Origin: Telluribacter roseus
Lineage (GTDB): Bacteria; Bacteroidota; Bacteroidia; Cytophagales; Spirosomataceae
DNA length: 64,000 nucleotides
Assembly (NCBI RefSeq): GCF_017355915.2
Contig: NZ_JAFEUV020000001.1
Span: 496,001 to 560,000, forward strand
Direction of reading: 5' to 3'
In this document: piece by piece, positions 43,170-51,101 of the stretch
How positions within the stretch are numbered: position 1 is the stretch's first letter
How the letters are laid out: every line of letters starts with the position of its first letter
Position numbers and translations under genes: made by a program
Notes under the pieces: generated by a model
What the model saw: only the letters and a program-made list of their open reading frames with translations
Told to the model about the DNA's origin: nothing
Databases searched by the model: none

Positions 43170-44939
43170 ATGGAACATACTACCTACTTCGGTACCAGCG
43201 AGCCCCTACCACCCCATAGAACACTAAGAGCAGGACAACTGGAATGCCTGTACGAACACGGCAACCTTCGCTACATCCGGGCCGGACAGGCCGAGGTACT
43301 TCGGCTGATCTATTCGGCGGTACGAGACGCCGACTGGCAGACGGCTCCGTATACGATAGAGGATGAGGTAGTCCAGGAGCAGCCCGATAGCTTCCGGATT
43401 ACCTACACCGCCCGCTATGAAATGGGGGAGGTCCGCTATAAAGGTACCTTCCTGATCGAGGGGAGGGCGGATTGCAGCATTACCTTCCGGATGGAGGGGG
43501 AGGCGCTAAGTACCTTTAAGCGAAATCGCATCGGGATATGTGTGCTTCACCCCATAGCCGAGTGCCAGGGAAAGCCCGTGCAGATTACCCATCCCGATAG
43601 CAGTACAGAAGAAGCCCGCTTCCCCGATACCATTAGCCCTCACCAGCCTTTTCTGGATATACAGCAGATGGCGTGGCCGGTGGCAGACGGGGTGGAAGCC
43701 AGGGTACTTTTTGAAGGAGACATATTCGAAACCGAAGACCAGCGCAACTGGACGGATGCCTCTTATAAGACGTACAGTACCCCTTTGACCTTACCCAAGC
43801 CGGTACAGGTCAATGCAGGAGATACCATCAGCCAGCAGGTAACGCTACAGGTTGCACGAGCAGAAGGGGCACCCTCAATTGACCTGGATGATACCCTGTA
43901 TTTTGATCTGGGAGAGAGTAAAAAGCCTTTCCCCCATCTGGGTTATGCCCGATCCACTACTCAGGAAGATCTGACCGATGTGCAGGTGGAGTTGCTGCAA
44001 CAGCTGCCTTTTGATCATTACCGGGTGGAGGTAAAGCTGTACGAGGAGTGGGAGAAAGATTTCCTGCAGGCGGCCAGCGAGGCGCAACGGCTGCAGGTAC
44101 CCATTGAGCTGATTGCCTACTTCAATGATGAAGCCGCCGGGCAGCTCCAGCGATTCCTGACTGGTATCAGGGAGCATTATGTGATCATCTCATCCATCCT
44201 GGTACTGCATCCTGACTCTCCCTGTACACCTGAAGGGCTGTTACAGCAGGTATATGCACAGCTAAAAGAAGCATTTCCCGGAGTACTCATAGGGTATGGT
44301 ACCAATGAGTTCTTTACCGAACTCAACCGCAACCGGCCTGGCACCGGTCACTTCGACTTTGTTGGTTACTCCCTCAATCCACAGGTACACGCTACGGATA
44401 CCCGCTCGCTGATCGAGAATGTGAGCGCGCAGCAGTATACCATTGCCACGGCCGGTACTTTCGCGGAGGGAAAGTCCATTCATGTATCACCCGTTACGTT
44501 AAAGCTGCGGCAGTACCCGGATGAAGAAAACCATAGCGGTACCGGACTGCCCCCGTCGGCCGATGACCGGCAGTTTACCGAACTGGCGGCCGCCTGGACC
44601 TTACTGAGCCTTCGGTACCTGAGTGGGGCGGACCAGATTACGTATTATGAAACAGTAGGTATCAAAGGAGTACTTCCCTCCGAGATCGTGGAGGACTGGG
44701 CAACGGCTTCGCCCCTGTATCAGTACCTCAAAGCGCTGAAGGACTTTGATCCCCGATGTATTGTAGAGAGTCGTAGCAGTCAACCTTTGCGGGGGGATGG
44801 ACTTGTTTTGGAAAATGAAGAAGGCATGCGTATGGCCTTCTTTGTGAATTTTGAAGAGAAGGCTAATAGGTTGATTATGAATGCAGGTGGGTCAGAAGTC
44901 ACACTTCCGGCTGCCTCTATACAGATTATAAGCTTCTAG
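43170..44939 (+). CDS. apnL: candidate D-apionolactonase
   Basis: A 589-residue cytoplasmic protein. An N-terminal beta-rich domain (about 10-240: LRYIRAGQAEVLRLIYSAVRD near 35-55) is followed by a TIM-barrel-like part (about 265-515: GYARSTTQEDLTDVQ, FPGVLIGYGTNEFFTELNRNRP, LSLRYLSGADQITYYETVG) and a short C-terminal beta domain. This three-part build and length fit ApnL, the large apionate lactonase family. The open frame extends to 43086, but that part is the palindrome, so ATG 43170 is the start. It ends the apiose-type cluster. Confidence 0.72.
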   Translation: MEHTTYFGTSEPLPPHRTLRAGQLECLYEHGNLRYIRAGQAEVLRLIYSAVRDADWQTAPYTIEDEVVQEQPDSFRITYTARYEMGEVRYKGTFLIEGRADCSITFRMEGEALSTFKRNRIGICVLHPIAECQGKPVQITHPDSSTEEARFPDTISPHQPFLDIQQMAWPVADGVEARVLFEGDIFETEDQRNWTDASYKTYSTPLTLPKPVQVNAGDTISQQVTLQVARAEGAPSIDLDDTLYFDLGESKKPFPHLGYARSTTQEDLTDVQVELLQQLPFDHYRVEVKLYEEWEKDFLQAASEAQRLQVPIELIAYFNDEAAGQLQRFLTGIREHYVIISSILVLHPDSPCTPEGLLQQVYAQLKEAFPGVLIGYGTNEFFTELNRNRPGTGHFDFVGYSLNPQVHATDTRSLIENVSAQQYTIATAGTFAEGKSIHVSPVTLKLRQYPDEENHSGTGLPPSADDRQFTELAAAWTLLSLRYLSGADQITYYETVGIKGVLPSEIVEDWATASPLYQYLKALKDFDPRCIVESRSSQPLRGDGLVLENEEGMRMAFFVNFEEKANRLIMNAGGSEVTLPAASIQIISF

Positions 44940-45058
44940 GTACCTAAATATTTTACAATAAAATAATGAGTTGCTGCGGGCATATTGTGTAATTTCGGCC
45001 GAAAATTCAATTTTACGTAACAATGTGAGAGATGGAGTCTCCCATTCTTGATGAGAAT

Positions 45059-45670
45059 ATGAACGCAAACGTACACAAAGCACACCCCTGGCACGGTATC
45101 CCAATCGGAGATAAAGCTCCGGATATTGTAACTACCTTCATTGAAATTGTACCCACCGACACCGTTAAGTATGAAATCGACAAGCAGACTGGTTATCTGA
45201 AAATTGACCGTCCGCAGAAGTACTCCAATATCGTTCCTGCCCTGTATGGTTTTATCCCCAAGACCTACTGCAGCGAGCTGATCGCTCAGCTGGCCAGAGA
45301 GCGTTCGGGCCGTGATATCACGGAGGGCGACGGTGACCCGCTGGATATCTGTGTACTGTGCGAAAAGATTATCTCACACGGAAATATCATCTGTGAAGCC
45401 CGCCCTATCGGTGGTATTCGCCTGATCGACGGTGGTGAAGCCGATGACAAGATCATCGCTGTACTGAAAGGTGACGAAGTATACGGATCTTATAATGACC
45501 TGCACGAAGTACCTGCCAACGTGGTAGAGCGTCTGAAGCACTACTTCCTGACCTACAAGAACCTGCCCGGTGAGGAAGCCAAAATCGAAATTACCAACGT
45601 ATACGGCCGTGAGGAAGCACTGGAAGTAATCCGTACTTCGGTTGAAGATTACAAGCAGAATTTTTATTGA
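45059..45670 (+). CDS. ppa: inorganic pyrophosphatase, family I
   Basis: Cytoplasmic Mg-dependent pyrophosphatase that hydrolyses PPi to drive biosynthesis. The 203 residues include the metal motif DGDPLDICVL near 90-99, the substrate lysines in GYLKIDRPQKYS near 46-57, and YGFIPKTYC near 64-72. ATG 45059 is preferred over 45032, since the family begins near the HPWHGIPIG segment. It is monocistronic with a strong terminator. Confidence 0.94.
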   Translation: MNANVHKAHPWHGIPIGDKAPDIVTTFIEIVPTDTVKYEIDKQTGYLKIDRPQKYSNIVPALYGFIPKTYCSELIAQLARERSGRDITEGDGDPLDICVLCEKIISHGNIICEARPIGGIRLIDGGEADDKIIAVLKGDEVYGSYNDLHEVPANVVERLKHYFLTYKNLPGEEAKIEITNVYGREEALEVIRTSVEDYKQNFY

Positions 45671-45692
45671 TCCTTCAGATCAAATGACTTGC

Positions 45693-45724
45693 AATGGCTC
45701 TGCCCTCGGCAGAGCCATTTTTTA
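45693..45724 (+). terminator. terminator of ppa
   Basis: AATGGCTCTGCC (45693-45704), loop CTC, GGCAGAGCCATT (45708-45719), then a T-run: a textbook intrinsic terminator. Confidence 0.9.
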
Positions 45725-45728
45725 TGCC

Positions 45729-45736
45729 TATCTTTG
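45729..45736 (+). promoter_or_regulatory. -7 element of prfC
   Basis: TATCTTTG matches TAnnTTTG exactly, just after the ppa terminator. It would give a leader of about 110 nt containing AGGTGTTAGGTAA-type repeat words. Confidence 0.5.
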
Positions 45737-45853
45737 CGGAAATTTTTAGAAAGAATTAGGTGTTAGGTAACTGGTGATTAGCTGGTTGTAAATCTATAAA
45801 TAACGAGTAACGCTCCGCCGCTCAATCACCAATTGCCCAATTTGTCGAAAAAG

Positions 45854-47449
45854 ATGAGTAACATTCAGGAAATAAAAAAGCGCCGCACGTTTGCGATTAT
45901 TAGCCACCCCGATGCCGGTAAGACGACCCTGACCGAAAAGCTGCTGCTTTTTGGTGGAGCCATCCAGACCGCCGGTGCTGTAAAATCCAACAAGATCAAG
46001 AAGACGGCTACCTCCGACTTCATGGAGATCGAGAAGCAGCGGGGTATATCGGTGGCTACGTCCGTGATGACGTTCGAATACAAAGACCTGCTTATTAATA
46101 TTCTGGATACGCCCGGTCACAAGGACTTTGCCGAAGATACCTACCGTACCCTTACGGCGGTGGATAGTGTCATCCTGGTGATTGACTGCGTGAAAGGGGT
46201 AGAGGAGCAGACCGAGCGCCTGATGGAGGTATGCCGGATGCGCAATACGCCGGTGATCATCTTCATCAATAAGCTGGACCGCGAAGGACAGAACCCCTTC
46301 GACCTGCTGGATGAGCTTGAGACCAAGCTGAACATCCGGGTACGACCGCTGACCTGGCCGATCAATATGGGCTCTGACTTCAAAGGGGTATATAGTCTGT
46401 ACGAGCAGAAGCTGTACTTCTTTAAGATCAACAAAACCAAAGTAGAAAGCGATGTAGCCGAGGTAAGCCTGGATGATGAGAACCTGGATACCCTGGTAGG
46501 AGAGCGTGATGGCAATCAGCTGCGTGAAGACGTCGAACTGGTAGAGGGCGTATACGATACCTTCTCGGAGGAAGCGTATCAGAAAGGAGAGCTGGCTCCG
46601 GTATTCTTCGGAAGTGCCATCAATAACTTTGGTGTAAAGGAGCTGCTGGATACGTTCTGTCAGATTTCGCCGACGCCCCAGCCCCGCCCGACCGATGCCC
46701 GAAAGGTAGAGCCTACCGAGCCCAAATTCAGCGGATTTATATTCAAGATACACGCCAACCTGGACCCGCGCCACCGCGACCGCATCGCGTTTCTGCGTAT
46801 ATGCTCGGGTAAGTTTGAGCGGAATAAGTTTTACCACCACGTCCGTCTGGACAAAGACGTTCGTTTTGCGAGCCCATTCAGCTTTATGGCTTCTGCCAAG
46901 AGCGTGATGGAAGAGGGCTTCCCCGGTGATGTGGTAGGTTTGTACGATACCGGTAACTTCAAGATAGGTGACACCCTGACCGAAGGCGAAGACCTGATGT
47001 TCTCGGGTATCCCGAGCTTCTCGCCCGAAATATTCAAGGAGCTGATCAACCTGGACCCTATGAAATCCAAGCAGCTGGAGAAAGGAATACAGCAGTTGAC
47101 GGATGAGGGGGTAGCGCAACTATTTACGCTTGACCTGGGTAACCGGAAGATCGTAGGTACCGTGGGTGAACTGCAGTTTGATGTAATCCAGTACCGACTT
47201 GAGCACGAATACGGAGCCAAGTGTCGCTGGGTACCCATGAATACCGCCCGCGCCTGCTGGATCACATCCGATGATAAGCGTAAGCTGGATGAGTTTATCC
47301 GTCTGAAAGGGAACCAGATTGGCTACGACAAAGACCGTAACCCGGTGTTCCTGGCGGAGTCGGAGTGGATGATCCGGATGAACCGTGACAACAATCCAGA
47401 TATCCAATTCCACTTTACTTCTGAATTCAAAACCGAAACTGCCGTCTAG
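45854..47449 (+). CDS. prfC: peptide chain release factor 3
   Basis: GTPase that removes RF1/RF2 from the ribosome after peptide release. The 531 residues show the G motifs in order: HPDAGKTT (P-loop, near 18-25), the switch region [20 protein letters not shown] (G3) and NKLDRE (G4). Domains II and III follow. Full length for RF3. The frame extends seven codons upstream to a TTG, but ATG 45854 matches the family. It is monocistronic. Confidence 0.95.
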   Translation: MSNIQEIKKRRTFAIISHPDAGKTTLTEKLLLFGGAIQTAGAVKSNKIKKTATSDFMEIEKQRGISVATSVMTFEYKDLLINILDTPGHKDFAEDTYRTLTAVDSVILVIDCVKGVEEQTERLMEVCRMRNTPVIIFINKLDREGQNPFDLLDELETKLNIRVRPLTWPINMGSDFKGVYSLYEQKLYFFKINKTKVESDVAEVSLDDENLDTLVGERDGNQLREDVELVEGVYDTFSEEAYQKGELAPVFFGSAINNFGVKELLDTFCQISPTPQPRPTDARKVEPTEPKFSGFIFKIHANLDPRHRDRIAFLRICSGKFERNKFYHHVRLDKDVRFASPFSFMASAKSVMEEGFPGDVVGLYDTGNFKIGDTLTEGEDLMFSGIPSFSPEIFKELINLDPMKSKQLEKGIQQLTDEGVAQLFTLDLGNRKIVGTVGELQFDVIQYRLEHEYGAKCRWVPMNTARACWITSDDKRKLDEFIRLKGNQIGYDKDRNPVFLAESEWMIRMNRDNNPDIQFHFTSEFKTETAV

Positions 47450-47475
47450 TAAATCCGTTCCAGCGGGGGCAATAA

Positions 47476-47507
47476 AAAAATCCGGTCGGAGATCCGACCG
47501 GATTTTT
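47476..47507. terminator. bidirectional hairpin terminator
   Basis: Perfect 15-bp arms AAAAATCCGGTCGGA and its complement around GA, between prfC and the convergent DUF4890-like gene. Confidence 0.9.
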
Positions 47508-47542
47508 GGTATTCACAACCTTCACTTATAACCACTTGATTA

Positions 47543-47983
47543 TTACTTGCGGGCTTCTTTGCTCCTGAGTGTTTTGCCTCCCTGCTGGTCTGACTGGTGC
47601 TTTTGGTGGTCTTTCTTCTGACCATGGTAGTTACGACCACGCTGTACATTACCCCGCTTGCGCATATCCTCGCGCAGCATCTTGTACTTATCCTGCTGGG
47701 CCGGTGTCAGAATGGCCGAAAGCTCTTTCTGATAGTTCTCGTGAGCGGCTTTCATTCCTTCACGATCTTCACTCTTCCGGAGGTCCTGCATTTTCTGCAT
47801 GCGACTCATGTTGAGGGCATATACCTGTTTTTGTTGTTTATCGGTAAGCTCCAGCTTCTCTGTCATAAACTTTGTCTGGTTCTCGGCGCGCTGCTCGGGG
47901 GTAGGTCGGTCACCACCACGCTGAGCAAATGATGAGGTAAGGCCGGCAAATACCAGCATCATGGCTAACATTACTTTCTTCAT
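47543..47983 (-). CDS. exported DUF4890/Spy-like protein
   Basis: A 146-residue periplasmic protein. A signal peptide (1-20, SSFA-Q) is followed by a helical, LTxxQ-like region: LELTDKQQKQVYALN near 44-58 and LSAILTPAQQDKYKML near 88-103, the twin motif of Spy/CpxP-type chaperones and of the Bacteroidota DUF4890 group. The C-terminus is very basic and rich in Gln, Lys and His. A chaperone or stress role is inferred. It is a lone gene. Confidence 0.8.
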   Translation of the reverse strand: MKKVMLAMMLVFAGLTSSFAQRGGDRPTPEQRAENQTKFMTEKLELTDKQQKQVYALNMSRMQKMQDLRKSEDREGMKAAHENYQKELSAILTPAQQDKYKMLREDMRKRGNVQRGRNYHGQKKDHQKHQSDQQGGKTLRSKEARK

Positions 47984-48063
47984 TATCTATGTGGGTTTAT
48001 TTTGATTTACAAGGGTTAGATAATGGGAAAGCATAAAGGTTTAATAAGGTTACAAAAAAACTT

Positions 48064-48351
48064 TTACAGCCACCTTTTTACCAGCGCTTCCCACTCCTCC
48101 TTCAGGGACTTGTCGGGCATGCTGGCTCCGGCCCGGCGGTACCAGTAGTTGGCGTTCCAGGTATCTCCTTCTACCCGGTGCAGGTAAGCGTGCAGCAGGT
48201 CATAGTCGCGGGTACCTTCGCGGCTCTGGGCTATTTCGTGGGCAGCGGTCCAGTCTCCATTGGCATCGTGCCAGAGCGCGGCTACTACTTCGGATACCTG
48301 CGTGGGAGGGGTAGGTTGGTCAAGTGAGGCTACAAACTGATCGTAAGTCAT
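48064..48351 (-). CDS. small conserved hypothetical protein
   Basis: A 95-residue soluble protein without signal or membrane helix. It is rich in Trp and Tyr, and HDANGDWTAAHEIAQ, DYDLLHAYLHRVEGD and NANYWYRRAG are the likely conserved segments, suggesting a small helical fold like a half TPR. Function is unknown. The codon use matches its neighbours and the ending matches a common C-terminus (EEWEALVKRWL), so it is likely real. It stands alone, divergent from the LexA-like gene. Confidence 0.75.
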   Translation of the reverse strand: MTYDQFVASLDQPTPPTQVSEVVAALWHDANGDWTAAHEIAQSREGTRDYDLLHAYLHRVEGDTWNANYWYRRAGASMPDKSLKEEWEALVKRWL

Positions 48352-48559
48352 GGGCGTATAAGTTAAATCCGTTTACTAAGTCAAAACCGTGCGGCCAAAA
48401 ATAAGGAGTAACTATCTAAAACCAATTGAGGCGCAGGCTGGTTACGTTATTCCCCCGTGACAAACCGGGAGCAAAGGCAAATGGATGGAGGTGAGCAAAA
48501 TACATGAGTCTGGGTAGTAACCGTGTAAAAAGTTAACACATTTTTAAAGATTTAGGTAG

Positions 48560-48567
48560 TATTTTTG
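48560..48567 (+). promoter_or_regulatory. -7 element of the LexA-like operon
   Basis: TATTTTTG matches TAnnTTTG. Transcription should start near 48574, right at the palindromic site that follows. No clear -33 TTG is seen; GTTAAC lies at that distance. Confidence 0.5.
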
Positions 48568-48572
48568 ATTTA

Positions 48573-48591
48573 TGAGTACTATATTTACTCA
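48573..48591 (+). promoter_or_regulatory. candidate operator of the LexA-like repressor
   Basis: Perfect inverted repeat TGAGTA-N7-TACTCA, 6-bp half-sites, placed over the predicted start of transcription and 30 bp before the ATG. Position and symmetry fit self-repression by the encoded dimeric repressor. Confidence 0.5.
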
Positions 48592-48620
48592 ACAAGAAAG
48601 GTAACTACTCTGAATCGTCT

Positions 48621-49316
48621 ATGCATTTTGCTCAAAATATAATCTTCCTTCGTTCGCAGCATCCGGAGCGTCCATCCCAGCAGAAGCTGGCCGATGTACT
48701 GGGCTTCAAGAAGTCAACGCTGGCAGCCTGGGAGTCTGGTCGGGCCAAACCCTCTTTTGATGACCTGCTGCGACTGGCGGAGTATTTTGGCGTATCTACG
48801 GACGATCTTCTTAAGAAGAATCTGACGGAGAAGCAGGTACGTCCCTGGATGAAAGAAGAAAACCTGCGGGTACTGGTCACGACGGTAGCTCAGGACAACC
48901 GGGAAAATATTGAGTTTGTGCCGGTCAAAGCCATCGGAGGATATCCCGAGGGGTACGGTGATGTGGATTATGTGGCTCAGTTGCCCATCTTCAATCTGCC
49001 GTTCCTGTCCAACGACCGCAAGTACCGGGCCTTTCCGTACGAAGGGGACTCCATGCCACCTATGCGGGAGGGAGCTATTGTATTTGGGGAGTACGTGGAG
49101 TACTGGGAGAAAGTCAAGAGTGGTACCCTGTGCCTGGTTGTAACGAAGGACGAAGGGGTAGTACTCAAAAAGGTATTTAACTACCTGGAAGAAAAAGGGG
49201 TGCTGGTACTGAAGTCGCTGAATGAGCGCTATGCCCCGTATCCGGTACGGAAGGAGGATATCCTGGAGGTGTGGCAGTTTGCCGGCTATTTTGATCGGGA
49301 GTTTCCGGCGTCCTGA
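48621..49316 (+). CDS. LexA-like XRE/S24 transcriptional repressor
   Basis: A 231-residue repressor. An XRE-type helix-turn-helix (about 5-65: SQQKLADVLGFKKSTLAAWESG) is joined to an S24 LexA-type domain (about 95-220). The Ser is in EGDSMPPM (Ser144) and the Lys in VVLKKVF (near 183), the self-cleavage dyad. KAIGGYPEG near 103-111 is the place where the scissile bond is expected. It heads an operon with a VOC protein and DNA polymerase IV, so it is probably the SOS-type switch for dinB. Confidence 0.87.
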   Translation: MHFAQNIIFLRSQHPERPSQQKLADVLGFKKSTLAAWESGRAKPSFDDLLRLAEYFGVSTDDLLKKNLTEKQVRPWMKEENLRVLVTTVAQDNRENIEFVPVKAIGGYPEGYGDVDYVAQLPIFNLPFLSNDRKYRAFPYEGDSMPPMREGAIVFGEYVEYWEKVKSGTLCLVVTKDEGVVLKKVFNYLEEKGVLVLKSLNERYAPYPVRKEDILEVWQFAGYFDREFPAS

Positions 49317-49369
49317 GTTATGTGTGCTTTTGATCTGACTGATTATATGGTTTATTTATACTCTTGGTT

Positions 49370-49756
49370 ATGAAAAAAGTTGACTTAGTACTCCAGGACT
49401 TCCGGATCATTACCCCGTACTTCACCGTCAAAGAAGCGGACGAGTTTATCTGCTTTCTGAAGGAAGCTTTTGGAGCTCAGGTGGAGTTCTGTGAGCGTCG
49501 TAAGGATGGTACTATTGACAATGCGCTGGTACTCCTAACGGATATACTTATCGAAATCAGCGACGCCAGCGCCAAGCATCCTCCCAAGTCTATCTTCATG
49601 CACCTGCCCGTCGACAACGTAGAGGTATACTACGCCAACATGGTGGCAGCAGGCGCCCGGCCCGTTACGGAGCCCACCCGGCAAAGCAATGGCGCCAGTG
49701 ACTCGCTGCTGCTGGACCCCTGGAATAACCACTGGCATCTCACTACCTGGGAGTAA
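49370..49756 (+). CDS. VOC family protein (glyoxalase/bleomycin-resistance fold)
   Basis: A 128-residue vicinal-oxygen-chelate protein with two beta-alpha-beta-beta-beta modules. ITPYFTVKEADEFICFLKEAFGA near 13-35 opens the fold, and the end LLLDPWNNHWHLTTWE has the usual PDGH-like segment as DPWNNHW. The substrate is unknown. It lies 53 bp after the LexA-like gene and 8 bp before dinB, so it belongs to that operon. The start used is ATG 49370; a TTG two codons earlier is possible. Confidence 0.87.
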   Translation: MKKVDLVLQDFRIITPYFTVKEADEFICFLKEAFGAQVEFCERRKDGTIDNALVLLTDILIEISDASAKHPPKSIFMHLPVDNVEVYYANMVAAGARPVTEPTRQSNGASDSLLLDPWNNHWHLTTWE

Positions 49757-49764
49757 ACGGGACT

Positions 49765-50856
49765 ATGGAGGCTGGACCTGACCGAGAATACAGCCGTAAG
49801 ATCATCCATGTGGATATGGATGCTTTTTTTGCGTCGGTCGAGCAGCGCGACAATCCCGAACTACGCGGCAAGCCCGTAGCCGTAGGAGGAGGTAGTGAAC
49901 GTGGGGTAGTGGCGGCCGCCAGCTACGAAGCCCGTCGCTATGGCGTACGATCAGCCATGTCGTCGCGGATTGCCAAGCGTAAGTGCCCGCACCTGATATT
50001 TGTGAAGCACCGGTTCGAGGTGTATAAGTACGTATCGGGACAGATCCGGGAAATATTTGCAGAATATACACCGCTGATCGAGCCCCTCTCGCTCGACGAA
50101 GCCTACCTGGACGTAACCGAGAACCTGAAAGGCATGCGTTCGGCTACGCATATAGCGCAGGAGATCAAGTATAAGATCAAGCAAGCTACTTCACTGACCG
50201 CCTCGGCGGGCGTATCCTACAATAAATTTCTGGCCAAGCTCGCCTCCGACTACCGTAAGCCGGACGGGTTGTTTGTGATCAAACCCGGCGAAGGGGAAGC
50301 CTTTGTGGCCAACCTGCCGGTGGAGCAGTTTCATGGGGTAGGGCGGGTGACAGCCGAGCGGATGCATCAGCTCGGGATCCGTACCGGACTGGACCTGCGG
50401 GCCCAGACGGAGGACTTCCTGCGTAAACACTTTGGCAAAGCCGGAGGACACTACTACAAGATTTCGCGCGGTCAGGACGACCGACCCGTAGAGCCCGACC
50501 GCATCCGGAAGTCAGTAGGATCGGAAAATACCTTTGAGCGTGACCTCGAGACGCTGGCCGAGATGCAGCTTGGACTGGCGCCGCTGATCGCTGATGTGTG
50601 GCAGTGGTGCGAGCGGACGCGGATCTTTGGCCGTACCGTTACGGTAAAGATCAAACTCAACGACTTCCAGAACCTGACCCGCAGCCGGTCTACACTTTTA
50701 CCCATCAAAGAATACGCCCTTATAGAGCAGATGGCCTACGATCTGCTCGAAGAAAATTTCCCTACTCCCAGGCCCGTACGCCTTTTGGGTGTGTCGGTTT
50801 CCAACCTGGAAGATACCCAGCCGTACGAGGGAAAACAGCTCACACTTAATTTTTAG
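49765..50856 (+). CDS. dinB: DNA polymerase IV
   Basis: Y-family translesion polymerase, 363 residues. Catalytic residues are in IIHVDMDAFFASVEQ (near 13-27, Asp) and SLDEAYLDVT (near 108-117, Asp-Glu). The helix-hairpin-helix region HGVGRVTAERMHQLGI follows near 190-205. The C-terminal QLTLNF resembles a sliding-clamp-binding peptide. It lies 8 bp after the VOC gene in an operon led by a LexA-like repressor, so it is probably damage-induced. Confidence 0.95.
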   Translation: MEAGPDREYSRKIIHVDMDAFFASVEQRDNPELRGKPVAVGGGSERGVVAAASYEARRYGVRSAMSSRIAKRKCPHLIFVKHRFEVYKYVSGQIREIFAEYTPLIEPLSLDEAYLDVTENLKGMRSATHIAQEIKYKIKQATSLTASAGVSYNKFLAKLASDYRKPDGLFVIKPGEGEAFVANLPVEQFHGVGRVTAERMHQLGIRTGLDLRAQTEDFLRKHFGKAGGHYYKISRGQDDRPVEPDRIRKSVGSENTFERDLETLAEMQLGLAPLIADVWQWCERTRIFGRTVTVKIKLNDFQNLTRSRSTLLPIKEYALIEQMAYDLLEENFPTPRPVRLLGVSVSNLEDTQPYEGKQLTLNF

Positions 50857-51101
50857 GTAAAAGTTTTTACTATTTTCGGGGCTTCGTGCCGGTACCAGCC
50901 ATCTGGTAGCGGCTATCCATTGCATTACACAGGGTATTTGCCACAGGCGGAAACCTGTTAATAATGCAAAACAGGAGTGCCGGATAATAGGGCTGAATAC
51001 ATGTGCCATAAATCAAAAGACCTGACTTATACGTTTAACTACCAGTATACTTTTACCTTAGCAATCAACACTTTAAACCAGTTACTTCAATCTAATCCAA
51101 T

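Noticed and set aside
45794-47119. Long minus-strand open frame of 441 codons opposite prfC
   Set aside because: It lies wholly antisense to a clear release factor 3 gene, has no recognisable motif, and its length follows from codon bias of the true gene.
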